A stretch of DNA of 64,000 bases, taken from Faucicola osloensis_C (GTDB lineage Bacteria; Pseudomonadota; Gammaproteobacteria; Pseudomonadales; Moraxellaceae). The stretch covers positions 1 through 64,000 of the forward strand of contig JABAHL010000002.1 in NCBI GenBank assembly GCA_019353055.1, written 5' to 3'. Positions 41,286 through 48,874 of this stretch are shown one piece after another. Below the pieces are notes generated by a model, which saw only the letters and a list, made by a program, of their open reading frames with translations, was not told the DNA's origin and ran no database searches. The position numbers were made by a program, and so were the translations under genes. The first letter of the stretch is position 1. Each line of letters starts with the position of its first letter.

Positions 41286-42023
41286 ATGAATCAAGTGGCA
41301 GTACCGCAAGCAACATCACTCATCAAATCAGCTATCAAGTCACCCATTATTGTGGCATTGGATAACATGGATGACCGTCAAGCACTAAGCTTGGCGGATA
41401 AGTTAGACCCTACCTTGTGCCGATTAAAAGTTGGCAAAGAGCTGTTTACCAAATATGGTAATAGCTTGGTGACATCCTTACATCAGCGTAATTTTGAGGT
41501 GTTTTTGGATTTAAAATTTCATGATATTCCTAACACCACCGCACAAGCAGTATTAGCGGCGGCTGATTTGGGGGTGTGGATGGTCAATGTACATGCCAGT
41601 GCGGGGCGTACCGCCATGCAAACGGTGAAAGAACGTTTATCGGCACAAAACTACCAAACCTTAGTGATTGCGGTGACGGTGCTGACCTCTATGTCACAGC
41701 AAGATTTGGCTGAGGTGGGCATCACCGACTCGGTAGAAAATCATGTCAAGCGACTAGCATTATTGACGCAGCAATCTGGGCTTGATGGGGTGGTTTGCTC
41801 TGCACAAGAAGCCAAGATGCTTAAAGGCTTATGTGGCAAGGATTTTCTTTTAGTCACGCCAGGTATCAGACTGCCAGAAGATGCCAGTAATGACCAAACC
41901 CGGATTTGCACGCCCAAAGATGCCATAGCACATGGGTCTGATTATTTGGTGATTGGGCGGTCAATTACGGCAGCAGCGGATCCCACCGCAAAACTGCACC
42001 ATATCTTGGATACGTTAAAATAA
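41286..42023 (+). CDS. pyrF: Orotidine 5'-phosphate decarboxylase
   Basis: PyrF makes UMP, the last step of de novo pyrimidine synthesis. The TIM-barrel signatures are present: IIVALDNMD, LKVGKELF, the catalytic VFLDLKFHDIPNT with the Asp-Lys-Asp array, and GSDYLVIGRSIT at the phosphate site. At 245 residues it has a slightly long N-terminal leader (about 15 residues). Confidence 0.97.
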   Translation: MNQVAVPQATSLIKSAIKSPIIVALDNMDDRQALSLADKLDPTLCRLKVGKELFTKYGNSLVTSLHQRNFEVFLDLKFHDIPNTTAQAVLAAADLGVWMVNVHASAGRTAMQTVKERLSAQNYQTLVIAVTVLTSMSQQDLAEVGITDSVENHVKRLALLTQQSGLDGVVCSAQEAKMLKGLCGKDFLLVTPGIRLPEDASNDQTRICTPKDAIAHGSDYLVIGRSITAAADPTAKLHHILDTLK

Positions 42024-42040
42024 TCAATTTCGAGTCATGT

Positions 42041-42832
42041 ATGCCAGTACGTTTTCAAGTGTTAAGTGATTTACATATTGATAGCTATGGAAGAAGGGAT
42101 TTGCCGATTGATGAAATCCCTTACACAAACGCCGATGCTATTTTAGTAGCGGGCGACACATCCAATGGGCTTTTGGGTATCGAATGGCTTATCGGCGAAT
42201 CAAAGCGACTTGAGAAACCAATTTTTGTGATTGTGGGCAATCATGAGTATTTCGGTCATAATATTCTTACTCTCGATGAGCAGATAAAGGCATTGACGCA
42301 AGATACGCAAGTGCATTTTTTACAATGTACGAGCTTTGAGTTTAGAGGTGTTAGAATCATTGGTACAACGCTTTGGACGGATTATCAATATCAACCACAA
42401 GATAATACGTTACAGATTGCTCAGCAGTTTATGCGCGATTATCGCGAGATTTATTATGATAACCGACTGTTAACGCCCCAAGATACCGTATCTATTCATC
42501 AGCGGCAGAGGGCATGGTTGCAAAACGCCTTAAAACAAAGCCAAAAAGATGCTATGCCCACCGTGGTTATGTCACATCACAGCATCAGCCCATTATCTAT
42601 CGCGCCAAAATATGCCAATTTTCCCAGTAATGCGGGATTTGTCGTTGATTTGAGCGAATGGTTACAGAGCGATTTTGCGCCTGATATTTGGCTGCATGGA
42701 CATACCCATGAAGCCTTTGATTATCAGCAAGGTCATACACGTGTTATTGTCAATCCCAGAGCGTACCCCAATGAAATCAGTAGTACGGGGGTAGTTTTTG
42801 ACTGGCATAAAGTCATTGAAGTCATGGTATGA
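42041..42832 (+). CDS. Calcineurin-like metallophosphoesterase
   Basis: The five metal-binding blocks of the family are visible: VLSDLHIDSYG, VAGDTSNG, VGNHEYFG, VMSHHSISP and LHGHTHEAFDY. The substrate is not evident; relatives act on nucleotides, phospholipids or proteins. No signal peptide is seen, so it is cytoplasmic. The gene starts 17 bases after pyrF and may be cotranscribed. Confidence 0.88.
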   Translation: MPVRFQVLSDLHIDSYGRRDLPIDEIPYTNADAILVAGDTSNGLLGIEWLIGESKRLEKPIFVIVGNHEYFGHNILTLDEQIKALTQDTQVHFLQCTSFEFRGVRIIGTTLWTDYQYQPQDNTLQIAQQFMRDYREIYYDNRLLTPQDTVSIHQRQRAWLQNALKQSQKDAMPTVVMSHHSISPLSIAPKYANFPSNAGFVVDLSEWLQSDFAPDIWLHGHTHEAFDYQQGHTRVIVNPRAYPNEISSTGVVFDWHKVIEVMV

Positions 42833-42945
42833 TTGGCACGTCTTCACAGAAATATCCCATTTAATCGCTTAAATTTTTGACCTCATCAATTTATAGTATC
42901 AATTTATGGTGCAAAGATAAAAAGATATAAGGAATGCGTATTTAA

Positions 42946-43695
42946 ATGTCTAGTTCAATCAACACCATGCCTGCTCATTTACCGCCCAGTATGATTGACT
43001 CGGTCAAGCTACTTCCGAAAAATGAGCGATTAATACTATTTACCCGCCATTCATTACGCGAAATGTCAGATAAAAATGGCTTTGCCAGTTATGCATTGCC
43101 ACTGACACCAAAAGGCAGAGTGTTGGCGGAGTCTTGGGGGCGTTGGTTGGCTGCCAACTTAGATTATTCGATGGATGTAGATAGCATCAGTAGCCCGATA
43201 CAACGTTGTATTGATACCGCAATTTTAATGCAAGCAGGGGCCGGTATCTCTAGAAATGTGTCGCATCAATCGCTGTTGGTAGAGCCCGGTAGTTTGGTGG
43301 TTGACCATGAAGAAGTGAGTAAGGTATTCAAACAAATTGGCGCGCTCAATTTTATCAATCGTTTTTTGGCGGGCGACATGGCAGGGATTAAAGCACCACA
43401 TAAAGGCGGTTTGGATTTATTAGCGCTTTTATTTCAGCATCAGCCAAAGCACGGACATTTATTACTGGCGGTTAGTCATGATACGCTGTTGTCAGCGTTT
43501 TTAGCGGTGATGATGGGCGTAGGTGAAATTAGCTGGGATGATTGGCCAAAAATGATGGAAGGGGTGTTTTTGTGGTTTGATGATAAACCCTTTAGTGATG
43601 CAAAAGTACATTTTATTTGGCGTGGACAGTGCTATGAACGCCGATTGATTGAATTGTTAGACCCATTTTCACCCTCTTATCAGCTAAAAGACTAA
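42946..43695 (+). CDS. Histidine phosphatase superfamily protein
   Basis: The phosphoglycerate-mutase-like catalytic features are present. ILFTRHSLREMS carries the RHx core with His as expected nucleophile, SISSPIQRCIDTAILM has the conserved Arg, and LLLAVSHDTLLSAFL the second catalytic His. The RHS form (rather than RHG) places it in a less-studied branch. The family includes SixA-like, phytase-like and cofactor phosphatases; the substrate is unknown. AAGGAA lies upstream. A terminator follows at 43722-43749. Confidence 0.8.
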   Translation: MSSSINTMPAHLPPSMIDSVKLLPKNERLILFTRHSLREMSDKNGFASYALPLTPKGRVLAESWGRWLAANLDYSMDVDSISSPIQRCIDTAILMQAGAGISRNVSHQSLLVEPGSLVVDHEEVSKVFKQIGALNFINRFLAGDMAGIKAPHKGGLDLLALLFQHQPKHGHLLLAVSHDTLLSAFLAVMMGVGEISWDDWPKMMEGVFLWFDDKPFSDAKVHFIWRGQCYERRLIELLDPFSPSYQLKD

Positions 43696-43721
43696 TCGAT
43701 ACCCAACAAAACCATAAAAAT

Positions 43722-43749
43722 AAAGGTAGGACTTTATCCTACCTTTTTT
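43722..43749 (+). terminator. Intrinsic terminator after the histidine phosphatase gene
   Basis: A perfect 10-bp stem AAAGGTAGGA/TCCTACCTTT with a 5-base loop continues into T. It may also serve the convergent desaturase gene on the other strand, whose stop is at 43785. Confidence 0.85.
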
Positions 43750-43784
43750 GACACAGTCAACCTTTAAACATGTTTATGTTTTAA

Positions 43785-44951
43785 TCAAACATGTTTACCT
43801 TTTAAATGATTAACCAAATTTTCAATTTGCTGCGCATGATTGCGAAGTTTATCCTCAATGCCACTAAACTGGTCTTTTAGCTTATCATCGACCTCATGAA
43901 TACGCTGGGCAAACTCATTTTTTTTCATCTCAATAGCTTGCGTTTTTAACGCTTGCCATTCTGCAATCGTTTGTTTAAAGGCTTGTTGTTCGCTATTTAA
44001 ACGATCTTTTATCGCTTGGAAATCGCTGGTTAAATTCCCTGAAAAAGTCGCAACTTTTTTCTCCGCACGTTTGAATGCCATTTCTGTTTGCGCATGCTGA
44101 ATGGTGACATCTGGGACACGTTTTAAATCCCAAGTCAAACCGATTTTTGACAAGCCATAAATAATCCATTTGCTAGGATCATATTGCCACCATTTTACCC
44201 CATTGCGATAGTCGTATTGGAAAAAGTGGTGGTAGTTATGATAGCCTTCGCCCCAAGTGAAAATCGCCAGAATCGGATTATCACGCGCGGTATTGGTGTC
44301 AGTATAAGGACGGGTACCAAACATATGGCAAAGCGAGTTGATAAAGAAAGTAAAATGATGGCTTAACACCAAACGCAGTAGCCCTGCAAGCACTAAGGTA
44401 CCTGCAACATCACCCACCATCCAACCAAACAGCGCTGGCAACCCAATATTGGCTAATAAAATCCACACGGCATAATATTTATCTTGCGCCACTAACACAG
44501 GATCAGCTTTTAAATCTGGGATATTTTTGTAGTCATAATGGCCGCTTGGGTAGTTTTTGAGCATCCAACCGATATGTGAGAACCAAAAGCCACGCTTAGC
44601 AGAGTAGGGGTCTTGATAGATATCATCGACGTGGCGGTGGTGCAAACGGTGCCCTGCACACCAGTCAAATACCGAGCCCTGAACAGCTAAGGTGCCGCCA
44701 ATCAAAAAGAACCATTTGACAATCGGATGCGCTTGGTAAGTACGATGTGACCATAAACGGTGATAACCGACGGTAATACTTAACCCATTCCAAGCCATAA
44801 AGAATGCGAAAATTGCCCAAACTTGCCAACTGACGCTATGTGTCCACAAGTAATAAGGTACAATCAATAAAGCCGCCAAAGGCGTGCTAATTAAGACAAA
44901 CGCAGGGATCCAATTGATGGGCGCGTTTTCAAAAGATTGAGGTTGTGCCAT
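43785..44951 (-). CDS. Membrane acyl-CoA/fatty acid desaturase with C-terminal coiled coil
   Basis: This integral-membrane di-iron enzyme introduces a cis double bond (delta-9 type) into acyl chains. The histidine boxes are clear: HRLWSH (about residues 64-69), HRLHHRHVDD (101-110) and EGYHNYHH (about 245-252). Four hydrophobic helices are present. The last ~85 residues are a charged heptad-like stretch (KDRLNSEQQAFKQTIAEWQ, then DKLKDQFSGIEDKLRNHAQQ), a probable coiled coil absent from the core family. I preferred the ATG at 44951 to an upstream TTG at 44978. Confidence 0.92.
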   Translation of the reverse strand: MAQPQSFENAPINWIPAFVLISTPLAALLIVPYYLWTHSVSWQVWAIFAFFMAWNGLSITVGYHRLWSHRTYQAHPIVKWFFLIGGTLAVQGSVFDWCAGHRLHHRHVDDIYQDPYSAKRGFWFSHIGWMLKNYPSGHYDYKNIPDLKADPVLVAQDKYYAVWILLANIGLPALFGWMVGDVAGTLVLAGLLRLVLSHHFTFFINSLCHMFGTRPYTDTNTARDNPILAIFTWGEGYHNYHHFFQYDYRNGVKWWQYDPSKWIIYGLSKIGLTWDLKRVPDVTIQHAQTEMAFKRAEKKVATFSGNLTSDFQAIKDRLNSEQQAFKQTIAEWQALKTQAIEMKKNEFAQRIHEVDDKLKDQFSGIEDKLRNHAQQIENLVNHLKGKHV

Positions 44952-45155
44952 AGAGATAAATGTCCTGAGGCTGATCAAAATACGACATGTATTTTTTTAA
45001 TCATTGACGCTATATTGTACTAAAAAAATGGAAAAAAGTGAACACATATACACTCAAATTCCCGACAATTTTGCTAAATTAATATCGATAAACTTACTGT
45101 AATATGAATACTTTAGCCAAAAAATTCAATTAAAAATTTTAGCTACAAAGATATT

Positions 45156-46799
45156 TTAGACGGACGGTAAAGTTTTGGTCTGACAAATAATCCGAAAGCA
45201 AGTTTGCCCCTCACTTGGCGCATATTCTAGATTGGCATAGTTTGCCTGACAAAAGGCCTGCGACAAATAAAGTCCCAGACCTGTGCCCTGATTATCGGTG
45301 GTAAAAAACGGATTAAATAAATACTCAATATTTTCTTTGGCAACGCCGTGACCCGTGTCTATCACATCGATATGAATAGATTTGCCAAATTCATACACTT
45401 GGAGGGTGACAAAAGCATGAGGCTGGGTTTTGCTACTAAAACGCAGCCCATTATTGATAAGATTGACCAAAATCTGTGCTAGCTGATGGTTATCAAACAT
45501 AAAGCCTTTGTCAGTACGGCAGTGCAGAAAAATATTCTGCCCGCTAAAGTTTTGTTGTATAAAATCGTTTAGCCAAGTTTTGGCTTCAATATAAACAAAA
45601 TTAGGGCGCTGCTGACGAGATAATTTAAGCACATCTTCGATGATTTTATTGACCCGAATGGTTTGCTGATAAATCATCTCATATAGCAGGATATTGTCAC
45701 CCGATAAGCCGCTGTCAGCCTCATTGACTTCCTCCATTAATAATTGACTAGCTTGGCTAATGGTTGCCAGCGGGTTACGAATCTCATGGGCAATACTGGC
45801 GGATAATTGCCCTAGTGACGCAAGTTTTAGCTGCTGTGCACGGCTAAACTCATGGCGTAAATCTTCAATAAAAATAATGGCATATTGCTGTCTTAATTGG
45901 GTGATTCGAAGTCGTAAATCATTAAAATTTTGGTTATTAGGCTTAATGCCAACGGCTAAAGGTGTACGAGCAGTCGGTGCATCAAGACGCAGCATTACAG
46001 TTGCTTCAGGCTCTTGGATGATGGGTGCAAGTCTCGCGGATAATAGGGGGGAGATATCGGGCAATTTAAAATTATCAAGTGTCTTTGGCAGATGTAGTTG
46101 GTGGATTGCGGTATCATTGGCGATAAAAATTTCTAAATCGTGGGATAGTACTACCACGCCTTGGTCAATGATTTGCACGATTTTATTGTTGATGGCATTT
46201 AGTGCGTTGACTTCATTGACTTGGCGCTCAGAGAGCCGCTCAATTTGCTTAAGCCGTTTGGATAACGTATAACTTAAATAAGCCACTCCGATAAAGCTAA
46301 TCGCCATCGAAGCCACGTTGTTAACTAGCGCGTAGTTAACATCGTTTTTTAGGGTTTGATAAAACTGCTGATAAATAACCAGTGTGATGGCAAAAATAGT
46401 GAGCAAAATAGCTTGGTTGGAGCGCACCAACATAAAAGCTGCGGCAACTTGCACCAAAAATAACAAAATTACTTGTAAATCATTACCACCGCTAAAATAC
46501 AACAAGGTAGTGAGTACCAGCGCATCAATGGTTAGCCCGATCATCAACAGCGGATTTTTGGGATAAAAATAATACAAAATAAATAGAGTAATACTAAAGA
46601 AAAAATAGAAAAAGGTGGGGAAAAGATTAATCAATACCCAATAATCATGCTGTGCACTTTTTAATGCCAACATAAAACTAAAGGAAAAAAAGATAGCAAT
46701 AATAATGCGGTAGCCATTGTAGACGTTACCGATTTTTTTGGTTTTATCGTGGGTGCTTGGCTTGTCAAATAGCGATGAAAACGCAGGATTGGTAATCAT
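45156..46799 (-). CDS. PilS-like membrane sensor histidine kinase
   Basis: The first ~190 residues hold about six hydrophobic helices. A PAS-like segment follows (IVQIIDQGVVVLSHDLEIFI onward), then a HisKA H-box (SLGQLSASIAHEIRNPLATIS) and an HATPase domain (LVNLINNGLRFS, DTGHGVAKENIE, GTGLGLYLSQAF). This matches PilS, which senses pilin levels with the NtrC-type PilR. Yet the adjacent gene, 3 bases upstream, encodes a NarL/GacA-type regulator rather than PilR. There is no receiver or Hpt domain for a phosphorelay. Confidence 0.88.
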   Translation of the reverse strand: MITNPAFSSLFDKPSTHDKTKKIGNVYNGYRIIIAIFFSFSFMLALKSAQHDYWVLINLFPTFFYFFFSITLFILYYFYPKNPLLMIGLTIDALVLTTLLYFSGGNDLQVILLFLVQVAAAFMLVRSNQAILLTIFAITLVIYQQFYQTLKNDVNYALVNNVASMAISFIGVAYLSYTLSKRLKQIERLSERQVNEVNALNAINNKIVQIIDQGVVVLSHDLEIFIANDTAIHQLHLPKTLDNFKLPDISPLLSARLAPIIQEPEATVMLRLDAPTARTPLAVGIKPNNQNFNDLRLRITQLRQQYAIIFIEDLRHEFSRAQQLKLASLGQLSASIAHEIRNPLATISQASQLLMEEVNEADSGLSGDNILLYEMIYQQTIRVNKIIEDVLKLSRQQRPNFVYIEAKTWLNDFIQQNFSGQNIFLHCRTDKGFMFDNHQLAQILVNLINNGLRFSSKTQPHAFVTLQVYEFGKSIHIDVIDTGHGVAKENIEYLFNPFFTTDNQGTGLGLYLSQAFCQANYANLEYAPSEGQTCFRIICQTKTLPSV

Positions 46800-46802
46800 G
46801 GT

Positions 46803-47441
46803 TTAGGGTTGAATTAAACCGTGACGCATAGCCAAATGGGTAAGTTTGACATCACTATCGATATTAAGCTTTTCAAAAATACGATAGCGGTAGGTATTGA
46901 CTGTTTTGACACTTACAAACAACTGATCGGCGATTTGCTGTGGGCTTTTGCAATTGACCACCATCATCGCCACCTGCATTTCTCGCTCACTTAGCGCATC
47001 AAATGGCGACTCTGAATTGTCAGTGAATAAAATATCAGCCAGCTGCTCGGCAACATCGGCGCTAAAATAACGCCCGCCTTGGTGGACTTTTTTGATGCCT
47101 TTAATCATCTCATCAAGCGGTGTCCCTTTGGTGATATAGCCACTCACCCCCGCTTTGATGAGCATGGATGGGTAGGGCTGCTGAACCAAAGAGCTGACCG
47201 CCAAAATTTTGGTGTTTTTATCGGTTTGCAGCAAGCGCTTGGTGACTTCTAACCCACCAATGGTAGGCATATTGACATCAAGTAACACCACATCGGGTTT
47301 TAATTGTTTGGTTTTGATAATCGCGGTTTCACCATCGGCAGCTTCACCAATCACATCAATGTCAGGGCTATCTGACAGCATCCGTACGATACCCATTCGG
47401 ACTAAATCATGATCATCAACGACCAATACTCTAATCATCAT
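46803..47441 (-). CDS. GacA/UvrY-like response regulator (NarL family)
   Basis: The 212-residue regulator has a receiver domain (VLVVDDHDLVRMGIVRML; phosphoacceptor Asp55 in VVLLDVNMPTIGG) and a LuxR-type helix-turn-helix at the C-terminus (LSEREMQVAMMVVNCKSPQQIADQLFVSVKTVNTYRYRI, in two segments). The overall pattern (SGYITKGTPLDEMIKGIKKV, GGRYFSADVAEQLA) is close to GacA/UvrY, which activates small RNAs that titrate CsrA/RsmA. GGAG is well placed. It is the first gene of a two-gene unit with the PilS-like kinase. Confidence 0.9.
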   Translation of the reverse strand: MMIRVLVVDDHDLVRMGIVRMLSDSPDIDVIGEAADGETAIIKTKQLKPDVVLLDVNMPTIGGLEVTKRLLQTDKNTKILAVSSLVQQPYPSMLIKAGVSGYITKGTPLDEMIKGIKKVHQGGRYFSADVAEQLADILFTDNSESPFDALSEREMQVAMMVVNCKSPQQIADQLFVSVKTVNTYRYRIFEKLNIDSDVKLTHLAMRHGLIQP

Positions 47442-47475
47442 TTTTTATCTCCACCGCGCTTATCTTTATGCCAAC

Positions 47476-47499
47476 AAAGTTTTGTATCAACAAAACTTT
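47476..47499. promoter_or_regulatory. Perfect 9-bp inverted repeat upstream of the response regulator
   Basis: AAAGTTTTG and CAAAACTTT (47476-47484, 47491-47499) are separated by 6 bases and lie 35-58 bases upstream of the regulator ATG. It could be an operator or a 5'-leader hairpin; no T-run follows on either strand. Confidence 0.45.
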
Positions 47500-47699
47500 A
47501 TATAAAAAAGAGTCAGCTAAAAAAACTCATTTTTTAACAATAACTGTCTATCCCCAAGTTTTTATATTAGCACAGTTAGCGATTTAAGACGTGAGTTACT
47601 GTCCTAAATGTGACGAGATTTTTTGTTCATATTATGGGTAAATTTAGGTAGGCAAATTTGCGCACATGACTAAAATTCGCTTAACTTGCCCAATAGCTT

Positions 47700-47705
47700 T
47701 ATAAT
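47700..47705 (+). promoter_or_regulatory. Probable -10 element of queD
   Basis: A perfect TATAAT lies 60 bases upstream of the queD ATG. The matching -35 is weak. Confidence 0.45.
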
Positions 47706-47764
47706 AGTCAGCATTCAAACCTTTATTACTGCTAAATTACTGCTAAAAAAATGCGAATCCTATT

Positions 47765-48358
47765 ATGAGAATTAGAAAGCTATTTAAATTTGAAAATGCC
47801 CATATCGTACGCAATTGTAGCTCCGATCGCTGCAAGTACTCGATTCATGGACATAGTTACCAAATCGAGCTGATTTTAGAAGCGCACCGCCTCGATCACG
47901 GGCAAATGGTGTATGATTTTGGGCTGTTAAAATCATCGATTAAAGACATCATTGATAGTTTTGATCATGCTATTTGTTTTTGGGATAAAGATGACCCTGA
48001 CTATATTGACGCCTGCAAAAAATTTAGCGCGCGCTGGATTAGTTTGCCTGTTTCGCCCTCGGCAGAGCAGTTTAGCCGCGTGGTGTTTTTTTGGGCAAGA
48101 GAAATCTTAAAACAAACCCAAATGCAAAATGGCGAAACCGATGTCAAAGTGTATTCCGTCATCGCCCACGAAACAGCGACAGGCTATGCACAGTGCTTTG
48201 AAGACGATGTCGATAATGCCCAAATGGGCGCGTTGACGCTAGGTGATTTTGACTTTAGCGAGCAAGTAAAAGCCGAATGGCATGACCCAAACATGTATGA
48301 CAAATTAAAAAAAGGCGAAAAATTTGTCAATCCGACAGTGGTTTTACAAGTTGACTAA
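47765..48358 (+). CDS. queD: 6-pyruvoyl tetrahydropterin synthase family protein (QueD-like)
   Basis: QueD makes 6-carboxytetrahydropterin, the second step of queuosine/7-deazaguanine synthesis. Zinc ligands are FENAH and HGHSY, with the catalytic Cys in RCKYSIHGHSY. The Asp-His pair is in FDHAICFW and the C-terminal HETATGYAQC carries the conserved Glu. At 197 residues it is longer than E. coli QueD (about 120), mainly by extra sequence between the Asp-His pair and the C-terminal motif. No other queuosine genes are adjacent, so specificity within the family is inferred. Confidence 0.87.
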   Translation: MRIRKLFKFENAHIVRNCSSDRCKYSIHGHSYQIELILEAHRLDHGQMVYDFGLLKSSIKDIIDSFDHAICFWDKDDPDYIDACKKFSARWISLPVSPSAEQFSRVVFFWAREILKQTQMQNGETDVKVYSVIAHETATGYAQCFEDDVDNAQMGALTLGDFDFSEQVKAEWHDPNMYDKLKKGEKFVNPTVVLQVD

Positions 48359-48436
48359 GCTGTTGGTAGCTGACAGGGTTGTTGTAACGATTTTTGCTTC
48401 AGGACAAACATTGGGCAAGCTGGGAAATTAATCGAC

Positions 48437-48874
48437 ATGAATAAAACTATCCTCCTAAAATCCGAAACCGACACCCAAGCCTTCGCCAAAGAGCTTGCCG
48501 AGATGAATTTAACCGGTAGCGTGTGGCTGTCGGGTGATTTGGGTGCGGGCAAGACCACGCTTACCCGCTATTGGCTTCAAGCAATGGGGCATACAGGCGC
48601 GGTAAAAAGTCCGACTTTTACTCTAGTTGAACCTTATCGTATTACGCAGGACGATGGTACAATTAAGCCGGTTTACCATGCTGATTTATACCGCCTCAAT
48701 GATCCTGAAGAATTGGAATTTATCGGTTTTTATGAATATCAAGATGAGCCAAATAGTTTGGTGATTATTGAATGGGCGAGTCGTGCAGCAGGCTATTTGA
48801 CGCCCCCCAATGCAACCCTTGATATCAAACGCCTGGATGACGAACAACGAGAAGTGACGATTAGTTTTGCCTGA
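48437..48874 (+). CDS. tsaE: tRNA threonylcarbamoyladenosine protein TsaE
   Basis: TsaE is the ATPase that recycles the TsaB-TsaD complex making t6A37 on ANN-decoding tRNAs. Walker A is SGDLGAGKTTLTRYWL, followed by VKSPTFTLVEPY and the HADLYRLNDPEELEFIGF block. At 145 residues it is normal. Its stop overlaps the mutL start by 8 bases. In many gammaproteobacteria amiB lies between tsaE and mutL; it is absent here. Confidence 0.95.
   Translation: MNKTILLKSETDTQAFAKELAEMNLTGSVWLSGDLGAGKTTLTRYWLQAMGHTGAVKSPTFTLVEPYRITQDDGTIKPVYHADLYRLNDPEELEFIGFYEYQDEPNSLVIIEWASRAAGYLTPPNATLDIKRLDDEQREVTISFA

Larger units (their letters stand above)
47442..47764. other. Divergent intergenic region (response regulator / queD)
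   Basis: This 323-base spacer holds an inverted repeat at 47476-47499 near the response-regulator start and a TATAAT before queD. No gene is seen. Confidence 0.5.

Noticed and set aside
45760..46272. 170-codon plus-strand frame antisense to the sensor kinase
   Set aside because: Shadow frame of the kinase gene; no ribosome-binding site and no recognisable domain.
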